A DNA stretch of 64,000 bases, taken from assembly GCF_001865065.1 (NCBI RefSeq), contig NZ_MJGN01000056.1, forward strand, positions 144,018 through 208,017, given 5' to 3'. This DNA is from Curtobacterium sp. MCBA15_008 (GTDB lineage: Bacteria; Actinomycetota; Actinomycetes; Actinomycetales; Microbacteriaceae). Positions 51,930 through 59,074 of this stretch are shown here, piece after piece; the stretch's first letter is position 1; each line of letters begins with the position of its first letter. Position numbers and translations under genes: made by a program. The notes beneath the pieces are model-generated. The model was not told the DNA's origin, made no database searches, and saw only the letters and a program-made list of their open reading frames with translations.

Positions 51930-52000
51930 CGCCGAAGTCCGGCCAGTAACGCCGAAGTCCGGCCAGCAACGCCGAAGCCCGGCCAGCAACACCGAAGTGG
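51921..52000. repeat. 20-bp tandem repeat, four copies, starting over the LysM gene stop
   Basis: GGCCAGTAACGCCGAAGTCC at 51921 and 51941 (identical), with changed copies at 51961 and 51981. The TAA stop is in copy 1 and recurs in copy 2; it is CAA in copies 3 and 4. Confidence 0.95.
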
Positions 52001-52073
52001 GAGCGATGCCGGGGCGGAAGCGCTGTCGCTGCACACCGTCCGGACGGCCGGTCCTCGGACAGGTCACTCGGCC

Positions 52074-52079
52074 TACGAT
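52074..52079 (+). promoter_or_regulatory. Leaderless -10 hexamer (TACGAT) of hisC
   Basis: TACGAT, 6 bp before the GTG at 52086. Confidence 0.6.
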
Positions 52080-52085
52080 GGATCG

Positions 52086-53210
52086 GTGGCATTCACGCTC
52101 GAAGACCTCCCGATCCGAGACGACCTGCGCGGGCAGAGCCCCTACGGCGCCCCGCAGAAGCACGTCCGCGTGCAGCTCAACGTCAACGAGAACACGCATC
52201 CGGTGCCGGCGGACGTCGCCGAGGACATCGTGGCGTCGATCCGGCAGGCACTCACGACCGTGAACCGATACCCGGACCGCGAGTTCACCGAGCTCCGCCA
52301 GTCCCTCGCCGCGTACCTGCAGCGCGGGCTCGGCGCCGAGCAGCAGATCGGTCCCGAGCAGATCTGGGCCGCGAACGGTTCGAACGAGGTCCTGCAGCAG
52401 CTCCTCCAGGCCTTCGGCGGACCGGGCCGCACGGTGCTCGGCTTCCCGCCCACCTACTCGATGCACTCGATCCTCGCGTCGGGCACCGGCACCACCTGGA
52501 TCCCCGCGCAGCGTGACGACGAGTTCCGCATCTCGCCGGAGACCGTGGTCGCCGCCATCCGCGAGCACCAGCCGGACATCGTGTTCCTCTGCGGCCCGAA
52601 CAACCCCACCGGCACGCCGCTCGCCATCGAGACGATCGAGGCCGCCTACGCCGCGACCGACGGCATCGTGATGGTGGACGAGGCGTACGCCGAGTTCATG
52701 CCGTCCGACGTCCCGAGCGCGCTCACGCTGCTGCCCGGGCGCGAGCGGCTCGTCGTGTCCCGGACCATGAGCAAGGCCTTCGCCTTCGCGGGCGCGCGCG
52801 TCGGCTACATGGCGGCACACCCCGCCGTGATCGACGCGATCCGGCTCGTCCGGCTGCCGTACCACCTCTCCGCCCTCACCCAGGCGGCAGCGGTCGCGGC
52901 GCTCCGGCACGCTCCCGAGATGCTCGCGATGGTCGACGACATCAAGCGCCAGCGCGACCGGATGGTCACCGAGCTGCAGGCGATTGGGTACCGGACGTAC
53001 GAGACCTGGTCGAACTTCGTGCTGTTCGGCGGCGTCGCCGACCCGCACGCCGCGTTCGAGGCACTGCTCGAGCAGGACGTCATCGTCCGCGACCTCGGCA
53101 TCCCGAACCACCTCCGGGTGAGTGCTGGGACAGCGGAGGAGACCACGGCCTTCCTCGACGCCATGCGCCGCGTGGCCGCCGAACAGCCGCCCGTTAGGGT
53201 TGGGGCATGA
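52086..53210 (+). CDS. hisC: Histidinol-phosphate aminotransferase (374 aa)
   Basis: PLP enzyme of histidine synthesis (fold type I). [19 protein letters not shown] substrate region, [41 protein letters not shown] and the PLP lysine in [17 protein letters not shown]; the Arg carboxylate clamp is in NHLRVSAGT. Full length. GTG with TACGAT 6 bp upstream. First gene of hisC-hisB-hisH; hisD, which often precedes it, is not here. Confidence 0.96.
   Translation: MAFTLEDLPIRDDLRGQSPYGAPQKHVRVQLNVNENTHPVPADVAEDIVASIRQALTTVNRYPDREFTELRQSLAAYLQRGLGAEQQIGPEQIWAANGSNEVLQQLLQAFGGPGRTVLGFPPTYSMHSILASGTGTTWIPAQRDDEFRISPETVVAAIREHQPDIVFLCGPNNPTGTPLAIETIEAAYAATDGIVMVDEAYAEFMPSDVPSALTLLPGRERLVVSRTMSKAFAFAGARVGYMAAHPAVIDAIRLVRLPYHLSALTQAAAVAALRHAPEMLAMVDDIKRQRDRMVTELQAIGYRTYETWSNFVLFGGVADPHAAFEALLEQDVIVRDLGIPNHLRVSAGTAEETTAFLDAMRRVAAEQPPVRVGA
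53195..53200 (+). promoter_or_regulatory. Internal leaderless -10 hexamer (TAGGGT) of hisB, within hisC
   Basis: TAGGGT, 6 bp before the ATG at 53207, inside the last codons of hisC. Confidence 0.5.
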
Positions 53211-53809
53211 CCGCCCGCACCGCCTCGATCAGCAGGAGCACGAGCGAGTCGAGCATCGAACTCGCGCTCGACCTCGACGGCACCGGCTCGTCCGACATCT
53301 CGACGAGCGTGCCGTTCTTCGACCACATGCTCACGGCGTTCAGCAAGCACTCGCTCATCGACCTCCGCGTGCGGTCCACGGGCGACACCGACATCGACGT
53401 GCACCACACCGTCGAGGACACCGGCATCGTGCTCGGCCAGGCGCTCAAGCAGGCGCTGGGAGACCGGGCCGGCATCGGCCGGTACGGTGACGCCCTCGTT
53501 CCGCTCGACGAAGCACTCGCGCTGGCCGTCGTCGACGTCTCCGGGCGTCCGTTCCTCGTGCACACCGGCGAACCCGCAGGGTTCGAGTTCCACCGCATCG
53601 GCGGGCACTTCACGGGCTCGCTCGTCCGCCACGTGTTCGAGGCGATCACGTTCAACGCCGGCATCACGGTGCACGTCCGCGTCCTCGAGGGCCGCGATCC
53701 GCACCACATCGCCGAGGCCGAGTTCAAGGCGTTCGCCCGTGCGATGCGCAAGGCGGTCGAGCTCGACCCGCGTGTCGACGGCATCCCGTCCACGAAGGGC
53801 AAGCTGTGA
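53207..53809 (+). CDS. hisB: Imidazoleglycerol-phosphate dehydratase (200 aa)
   Basis: Dehydrates IGP; manganese-dependent. The duplicated His/Glu metal motifs are seen: [47 protein letters not shown] and [17 protein letters not shown]. Single-function form (no HisN-type phosphatase domain). ATG overlaps the hisC stop by 4 bp (ATGA); the next gene overlaps by 4 bp (GTGA). Confidence 0.97.
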   Translation: MTARTASISRSTSESSIELALDLDGTGSSDISTSVPFFDHMLTAFSKHSLIDLRVRSTGDTDIDVHHTVEDTGIVLGQALKQALGDRAGIGRYGDALVPLDEALALAVVDVSGRPFLVHTGEPAGFEFHRIGGHFTGSLVRHVFEAITFNAGITVHVRVLEGRDPHHIAEAEFKAFARAMRKAVELDPRVDGIPSTKGKL

Positions 53810-54519
53810 CCGACGCGCAGACCAACGACGACGGCGCCCGCGACGTGCAGACCACGAACGACGGCGACCGCGACACGAACCCGACCGGTGCACGGCCGAA
53901 CGTCGTCGTCCTCGACTACGGCTCCGGCAACGTGCACTCGGCGGCGAAGGCCCTCGAGCGCGCCGGCGCGGACGTGACACTGACCTCGGACAAGCAGGCC
54001 GCACTGAACGCCGACGGCCTGCTCGTCCCCGGCGTCGGCGCGTTCGCCGCGGTGATCGACCAGCTCGAGGGCGTGCAGGGCGGCGAGATCGTCGACCGGC
54101 GGTTGGCGGGCGGCCGACCGGTGCTCGGCATCTGCGTCGGGATGCAGGTCCTCTTCACGCGGGGCATCGAGCGCGGTGCCGACGTCGAGGGTCTCGGGCA
54201 GTGGCCCGGCACGGTCGAACAGATCCAGGCCGAGGTGCTGCCGCACATGGGCTGGAACACGGTCCAGGCGCCGGAGGACTCGGTGCTCTTCGACGGTCTG
54301 CACGACGAGCGCTTCTACTTCGTGCACTCCTACGGCGTGACCGACTTCCCGCTCGAGGCCTACGGGCCGTTTCGTGCACCCCGCCTGACGTGGGCGGAAC
54401 ACGGGCAGCGGTTCGTCGCCGCGGTGGAGAACGGCCCCCTCACCGCCACGCAGTTCCACCCGGAGAAGTCGGGGGAGCCGGGCATCCGGCTGCTCCGGAA
54501 CTGGGTGAACTCCCTCTGA
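53806..54519 (+). CDS. hisH: Imidazole glycerol phosphate synthase subunit HisH (237 aa)
   Basis: Glutaminase that feeds ammonia to HisF. Class I amidotransferase: oxyanion [14 protein letters not shown], catalytic Cys in [13 protein letters not shown], His and Glu in [13 protein letters not shown]. The core starts at residue 31 ([16 protein letters not shown]); the first 30 residues are an Asp/Thr/Asn-rich extension made of near repeats ([15 protein letters not shown]). hisF is not in the window. Its stop abuts an 18-bp tandem repeat. Confidence 0.96.
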   Translation: MTDAQTNDDGARDVQTTNDGDRDTNPTGARPNVVVLDYGSGNVHSAAKALERAGADVTLTSDKQAALNADGLLVPGVGAFAAVIDQLEGVQGGEIVDRRLAGGRPVLGICVGMQVLFTRGIERGADVEGLGQWPGTVEQIQAEVLPHMGWNTVQAPEDSVLFDGLHDERFYFVHSYGVTDFPLEAYGPFRAPRLTWAEHGQRFVAAVENGPLTATQFHPEKSGEPGIRLLRNWVNSL

Positions 54520-54643
54520 CCCGGCCGCGACCGGCGACCCGGATGCGACCGTCGACCCGGACGCGACCACCGACCCGGACGCGACCACCGACCCGGACGC
54601 GACCACTGACCCAGCAGTGACCACCGACCCGGCCGCGACCATC
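54518..54643. repeat. 18-bp tandem repeat, seven copies, after hisH
   Basis: Units of GACCCGGACGCGACCACC type start at 54518, 54536, 54554, 54572, 54590, 54608 and 54626; the three middle units are almost identical. The first unit begins with the last two bases of the hisH TGA. It fills half of the hisH-hisA gap. Confidence 0.93.
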
Positions 54644-54687
54644 GGTCGCCCGCCACCCCGTCACGACCCGGCCGACCGGTCGGGGCG

Positions 54688-54718
54688 AGAGGCGGGGCGG
54701 ACCGGCACCGCGCCTCCA
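54688..54718. repeat. Family A palindrome, copy 7 (imperfect)
   Basis: GAGGCGGGGCGG faces CCGCGCCTCC, followed by AGGCCGCAACC. 64 bp before hisA, after the tandem repeat. Confidence 0.6.
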
Positions 54719-54781
54719 GGCCGCAACCGCACCGCGGACCACCGCACCCGACCCGCCCGCCACCGCAACGAAGACAGGACC

Positions 54782-55528
54782 ATGACCGACCTCATCGCCA
54801 CCCCGCCCCTCGTCCTGCTGCCCGCCGTGGACGTCGTCGACGGCCAGGCGGTCCGTCTCACCCAGGGCGAGGCGGGGAGCGAGACCTCCTACGGCGACCC
54901 GGTGTCCGCCGCCCGCACCTGGCGCGACCAGGGCGCCGAGTGGATCCACCTCGTCGACCTCGACGCGGCGTTCGGTCGCGGCGACAACCGCAAGGTGATC
55001 GCGCACGCCGTGCGCGAGGTCGAGGGCGTCAACGTCGAGCTGTCGGGCGGCATCCGCGACGACGCGTCCCTCGAGGCGGCGCTCGCCACCGGCGCCGCGC
55101 GGGTCAATCTCGGCACCGCCGCGCTCGAGAACCCGGAGTGGGCCGCGCGCGTGATCGGGACGTACGGCGAGCAGATCGCGGTGGGGCTCGACGTGCGTGG
55201 GACGACGCTCGCGAGCCGCGGCTGGACGGAGGACGCGGGGGACCTGTGGGAGGTGCTCGACCGCCTCGAGGAAGCCGGCTGCGCCCGCTACGTCGTGACC
55301 GACGTCACGAAGGACGGCACGCTGCAGGGGCCGAACGTGGACCTGCTGCGCGAGGTCTGCGACCGGACCGACCAGCCCGTCGTGGCGTCCGGCGGGATCT
55401 CGACGCTCGACGACCTCCGGGCGCTGCGGGAACTCGTGCCGCACGGGCTGGAGGGCGCCATCATCGGCAAGGCGCTCTACTCGGGGGCGTTCACGCTCCC
55501 GGCCGCCCTCGACATCGCTTCGGAGTAG
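54782..55528 (+). CDS. hisA: HisA/PriA phosphoribosyl isomerase (248 aa)
   Basis: TIM-barrel isomerase of ProFAR; in actinobacteria the PriA form also serves as TrpF in tryptophan synthesis. [19 protein letters not shown] with the first catalytic Asp, [33 protein letters not shown], and the second Asp in [18 protein letters not shown]; phosphate loop [16 protein letters not shown]. The [16 protein letters not shown] region ([14 protein letters not shown]) has the Arg/Trp seen in PriA enzymes. AGGACC precedes the ATG. Bifunctionality is inferred. Confidence 0.95.
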   Translation: MTDLIATPPLVLLPAVDVVDGQAVRLTQGEAGSETSYGDPVSAARTWRDQGAEWIHLVDLDAAFGRGDNRKVIAHAVREVEGVNVELSGGIRDDASLEAALATGAARVNLGTAALENPEWAARVIGTYGEQIAVGLDVRGTTLASRGWTEDAGDLWEVLDRLEEAGCARYVVTDVTKDGTLQGPNVDLLREVCDRTDQPVVASGGISTLDDLRALRELVPHGLEGAIIGKALYSGAFTLPAALDIASE

Positions 55529-55532
55529 CCGC

Positions 55533-56405
55533 GTGGCGGGCATCTCGAACGGCCGCGGCACCGGACCGGACGCGCCCGAGCACGCCGGGCAGCCAGCCGT
55601 GCCCGGGCAGCCCGACGCGACCGGCCACCCCGACGACGCGCACACGCCGGGCGGCGCAGCCGACTCGGCGGGCTTCGCCTGGGCCGGCCGCGCCTTCGAC
55701 CAGCACGACACGACCTTCGACGACGACGACGGTCTGGCGGACCCGGCCCTCGTCGCCGCGATCACGGCGCTGCCGGAGGGCGGTTCGCAACGCGCGATCG
55801 TCGACGCGCTCCGCACGGCGCGCCTGCTCATCCCGCTCATCGCCGAAGCGGGTGACGTCGGCCACACCGACACCGGCAAGCTCGTCGACAAGACGCAGGA
55901 GCTCTCGATCGTCACGGTCGCCGGCCCCGACGGGCGCAGCGTGATGCCCGCGTTCACCTCCGTTGAGGCGATGCGCGCGTGGGACGCCGACGCCCGCCCG
56001 GTGCCCGCGGAGTCGCGTCGGGTGGCGATGGCCGCGGCGAGCGAGGAGACCCAGCTCGTGGTGCTCGACCCCACGGCGCCGACCGAGTTCGTGCTCCGTC
56101 GACCGGCCGTGTGGGCGCTCGGCCAGGACCTGCCGTGGACGCCCTGCTTCGAGGACCCGGAGGTCGCGCAGGCCTTCGCCGACTCCGTCGTCGGGGAACG
56201 GGCGGTGGCACGGGTCGAGCTCTCGCCCGGGGACCCGCTCGGGCGCTTCGCGGGGGCGGAGCTGACGGTCGGGCTCGCGCTCCACCCGGGGCTCGACCAG
56301 GGGCAGGTGCAGGAGCTCGTCGGTCGCCTGCAGCAGCGGTGGACGGCGAACGCCGTCATCGCGGAGCGCGTGGACAGCATGCGGGTGGCGTTGCGCCCGG
56401 CGTGA
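55533..56405 (+). CDS. SseB-family protein (290 aa)
   Basis: Protein with an SseB N-terminal domain, of unknown role in actinobacteria, often beside his genes. A 50-residue Pro/Gly/His-rich tail precedes WAGRAFDQHDTTFDDDDGLA; the SseB part includes ARLLIPLIAEAGDVGHTDTG, VMPAFTSVEAMRAWDADARP and AMAAASEETQLVVLDPTAP. A second domain covers residues 200-288. GTG start 4 bp after the hisA stop, so probably in the same message. A family A remnant follows. Confidence 0.85.
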   Translation: MAGISNGRGTGPDAPEHAGQPAVPGQPDATGHPDDAHTPGGAADSAGFAWAGRAFDQHDTTFDDDDGLADPALVAAITALPEGGSQRAIVDALRTARLLIPLIAEAGDVGHTDTGKLVDKTQELSIVTVAGPDGRSVMPAFTSVEAMRAWDADARPVPAESRRVAMAAASEETQLVVLDPTAPTEFVLRRPAVWALGQDLPWTPCFEDPEVAQAFADSVVGERAVARVELSPGDPLGRFAGAELTVGLALHPGLDQGQVQELVGRLQQRWTANAVIAERVDSMRVALRPA

Positions 56406-56411
56406 CGGCCT

Positions 56412-56430
56412 GGAGGCGCGGCTCGCCTCC
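56412..56430. repeat. Family A palindrome, copy 8 (short)
   Basis: GGAGGCG-CGGCT-CGCCTCC, preceded by GGCCT, just 6 bp after the SseB-gene stop. Confidence 0.7.
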
Positions 56431-56467
56431 GCCCGTCGGCGCGCTTCGGTCGTCGGTCGCCACCACG

Positions 56468-56577
56468 GCGGCCGTCGGTAGGGCGGTGCGGCCCGGATGT
56501 CGCGTGCGGCCGTCGGCACGGCGGTGCGGCCCGGATGTCGCGTGCGGCCGTCGGTACGGCGGTGCGGCCCGGTCCGG
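56468..56577. repeat. 38-bp tandem repeat, nearly three copies, before parA
   Basis: Units start at 56468, 56506 and 56544; each begins GCGGCCGTCGG and contains GCGGTGCGGCCCGG. The last is cut after about 34 bp, 15 bp before the parA -10. Confidence 0.95.
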
Positions 56578-56591
56578 GTGGCCGTCGCCGG

Positions 56592-56597
56592 TACGAT
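56592..56597 (+). promoter_or_regulatory. Leaderless -10 hexamer (TACGAT) of parA
   Basis: TACGAT, 6 bp before the GTG at 56604, heading the parA-scpA-scpB-rluB operon. Confidence 0.6.
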
Positions 56598-56603
56598 GGC
56601 CGG

Positions 56604-57482
56604 GTGAGCACGAACCCGACGACCACCCCCGGAACCGGCGAGACCGCCTACGGTCCGACCGGACGGCCCGTCCGGCAGTTCGCGGTGCCCGAGGAACTCG
56701 ACGGTCACGGCCCCGCTCGCATCATCGCGCTCTGCAACCAGAAGGGCGGCGTCGGCAAGACCACGACGTCGATCAACCTCGGTGCGGCGCTCGCGGAGTA
56801 CGGCCGCAAGGTGCTCGCGGTGGACTTCGACCCGCAGGGCGCCCTGTCCGCGGGCCTCGGTGTCCGCACGCACGACATCCCCACGGTCTACGACCTGCTG
56901 ATGGGCTCGATCAAGGACCCGAACCAGGTCATCCAGCCGACGAACACGCCGTACCTCGACGTCATCCCGGCGAACATCGACCTGTCCGCGGCCGAGGTGC
57001 ACCTGGTGAACGAGGTCGCCCGCGAGCAGATCCTCGCGAGCGTGCTCCGCAAGGTCGCCAAGGACTACGACGTGATCCTCGTCGACTGCCAGCCCTCGCT
57101 CGGGCTGTTGACGGTGAACGCCCTCACGGCGGCGCACGGCGTGCTCATCCCGCTCGAGTGCGAGTTCTTCGCCCTCCGCGGCGTGGCGCTCCTCATCGAG
57201 ACGATCGACAAGGTGCGCGACCGCCTGAACCCGGCGCTGCAGCTCGACGGCATCCTCGCGACCATGTACGACTCGCGCACGCTGCACTCGCGCGAGGTGA
57301 TGGAGCGCGTCGTCGACACGTTCGACGACCGCGTGCTCGACACGGTGATCGGGCGCACGGTGAAGTTCCCGGACGCGACCGTCTCGGCCCGGCCGATCAC
57401 GCAGACCGCTCCGGACCACGCCGCCGCGCACTCGTACCGGCAGCTCGCACGGGAGCTCGTCGAGCGTGGCGCCGTCGCCTGA
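56604..57482 (+). CDS. ParA-family ATPase (292 aa)
   Basis: Deviant Walker ATPase of the ParA/Soj type, in the scpAB operon rather than with parB near oriC, so a second ParA copy is expected elsewhere. A 40-residue polar N-tail precedes IIALCNQKGGVGKTTTSINL (signature Lys), VLAVDFDPQGALSAGLGV, DVILVDCQPSLGLLTVNAL and the DNA-binding Arg patch in IGRTVKFPDATVSARPI. GTG start with TACGAT upstream. It overlaps scpA by 17 bp. Role in chromosome organisation with ScpAB is inferred from context. Confidence 0.93.
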   Translation: MSTNPTTTPGTGETAYGPTGRPVRQFAVPEELDGHGPARIIALCNQKGGVGKTTTSINLGAALAEYGRKVLAVDFDPQGALSAGLGVRTHDIPTVYDLLMGSIKDPNQVIQPTNTPYLDVIPANIDLSAAEVHLVNEVAREQILASVLRKVAKDYDVILVDCQPSLGLLTVNALTAAHGVLIPLECEFFALRGVALLIETIDKVRDRLNPALQLDGILATMYDSRTLHSREVMERVVDTFDDRVLDTVIGRTVKFPDATVSARPITQTAPDHAAAHSYRQLARELVERGAVA

Positions 57483-58326
57483 CGACGCCGCCGTCCCGCA
57501 GCCAGCCGACGCGCCCGCGCCCGCGGGCACCACGACCGTGCCCGGGTTCCGGGTGCGCCTGCGGAACTTCGACGGGCCGTTCGACCTGCTCCTCTCGCTC
57601 ATCACGAAGCACGAGCTCGACATCACCGAGGTCTCGCTCGGCGCGGTGACGGGGGAGTTCATCCAGTACGTGCGCCTGGCGGAGTCCGAGGACGAACTCG
57701 ACGAGGCGAGCGAGTTCCTCGTCGTCGCGGCGACGCTCCTCGACCTGAAGATCGCCGGGCTCCTGCCCCAGGGCGAGCTCGTCGACGCCGAGGACGTCGC
57801 CCTGCTCGAGGCGCGCGACCTGCTGTTCGCGCGGCTGCTGCAGTACCGCGCGTTCAAGCAGGCGGCCGACTGGTTCGGGTCACGCTGGCTGAGCGAGTCG
57901 CGTCGGCACGTGCGGCGCGTCCGCCTCGAGGAGCGCTTCCGCGCGCGGACCCCCGAGCTCGTCTGGACCCTGTCGGTGCAGGACTTCGCGGCGCTGGCGA
58001 CGATGGCGTTCGCCCCGCGGGAGATCCCGACGGTCGGGCTCGACCACCTGCACGCGCCGCTCGTCAGCATCCGCGAGCAGGCGGCGATCGTCGTCTCGAT
58101 CCTCCGGACCCGGGCCGACGAGGACGTCTCGTTCCGCGAACTGGTCGCCGGCGTCGCGGAGACGGGTATCGTGGTGGCTCGCTTCCTCGCGATCCTGGAG
58201 CTGTACCGGAACGCGTCCATCTCGTTCGAACAGCTCGAACCGCTCGGGGAGCTGACACTCCGCTGGACCGCCGCCGACTGGTCCGACGAGAGCCTCGCCA
58301 ACCTGGGAGCCGACTATGACGGATGA
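57466..58326 (+). CDS. scpA: Segregation and condensation protein A (286 aa)
   Basis: Kleisin of the SMC-ScpAB condensin. FRVRLRNFDGPFDLLLSLIT near residue 27 is the SMC-neck-binding start, followed by ITEVSLGAVTGEFIQYV and LVVAATLLDLKIAGLLP. The C-terminal winged helix (VSFRELVAGVAETGIVVARF, FLAILELYRNASISFEQ) binds the SMC head. GTG at 57466 lies within parA (17-bp overlap); ATG of scpB overlaps its end by 11 bp. Confidence 0.95.
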   Translation: MAPSPDDAAVPQPADAPAPAGTTTVPGFRVRLRNFDGPFDLLLSLITKHELDITEVSLGAVTGEFIQYVRLAESEDELDEASEFLVVAATLLDLKIAGLLPQGELVDAEDVALLEARDLLFARLLQYRAFKQAADWFGSRWLSESRRHVRRVRLEERFRARTPELVWTLSVQDFAALATMAFAPREIPTVGLDHLHAPLVSIREQAAIVVSILRTRADEDVSFRELVAGVAETGIVVARFLAILELYRNASISFEQLEPLGELTLRWTAADWSDESLANLGADYDG

Positions 58327-59074
58327 CGTCGCCGACGCACCGCACGAGCACGCGCACGCGCACTCGTCGAGCGCCGAACCCGGCGGGGCCGACGAGATGG
58401 CCGACGCCCGCGCGATCGAACGTGAGATCCACGAGCGCCGCGAGCACGAGCAAGCAGGCGAGCAAGCGGACGAGCGGACTGAGCACCACGTCCCGCACCC
58501 GGACATCCCGATCGACCGACAGCTCGAGGCGATCCTGATGATCGCCGACGAGCCGCAGTCGCTCGTCGCGCTCGGTGCCGCGGTCGACGCGCCCGTCCCC
58601 GCCGTCCGCCAGGCGATCGAGCGCCTCGTCGCGGACTTCGACGGCGTCGACGGGACCATCCGTCGCGGATTCGAGCTCCGCGAGGTCGGCGGCGGCTGGC
58701 GCTTCTACGTCCGACAGGACCTCGACGACGTCGTCGAGCAGTTCGTCGAGGCCGAGCGGCCCTCACGGTTGTCGCAGGCCGCCCTCGAGACCCTCGCGGT
58801 CGTCGCCTACAAGCAGCCGATCACCCGGTCGCAGATCGCCGCGATCCGCGCCGTGAACGTCGACGGGGTCGTCCGCACGCTGGTCGCGCGGGGGCTCATC
58901 GAGGAGTCGTTCACCGACGCCGAGACCGGCGCCATCAACTACGTCACGTCCGACCTGCTCCTGCAGCAGCTCGGCATCAACTCGCTCGACGAGCTGCCGC
59001 TCATCTCGCCCCTCCTGGACGACGGTGCCGGCGGCTTCGAGCAGAACGAAGGGATCCCCGATGGCCGCGTATGA
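58316..59074 (+). CDS. scpB: Segregation and condensation protein B (252 aa)
   Basis: Dimeric winged-helix partner of ScpA. The first 60 residues are a His/Glu/Ala-rich tail (HEHAHAHSSSAEPGG, ERREHEQAGEQADER). The core starts DRQLEAILMIADEPQSLVAL; GGGWRFYVRQDLDDVVEQFV and LSQAALETLAVVAYKQPITR are the most conserved part of ScpB, then IRAVNVDGVVRTLVARGLIE. It overlaps both neighbours (11 bp with scpA, 14 bp with rluB). Confidence 0.95.
   Translation: MTDDVADAPHEHAHAHSSSAEPGGADEMADARAIEREIHERREHEQAGEQADERTEHHVPHPDIPIDRQLEAILMIADEPQSLVALGAAVDAPVPAVRQAIERLVADFDGVDGTIRRGFELREVGGGWRFYVRQDLDDVVEQFVEAERPSRLSQAALETLAVVAYKQPITRSQIAAIRAVNVDGVVRTLVARGLIEESFTDAETGAINYVTSDLLLQQLGINSLDELPLISPLLDDGAGGFEQNEGIPDGRV

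Noticed and set aside
50679-53111. An 810-aa reading frame ending in LexA
   Set aside because: Upstream part is antisense to hisC and the LysM gene. LexA family similarity begins at DELRGQKPL.
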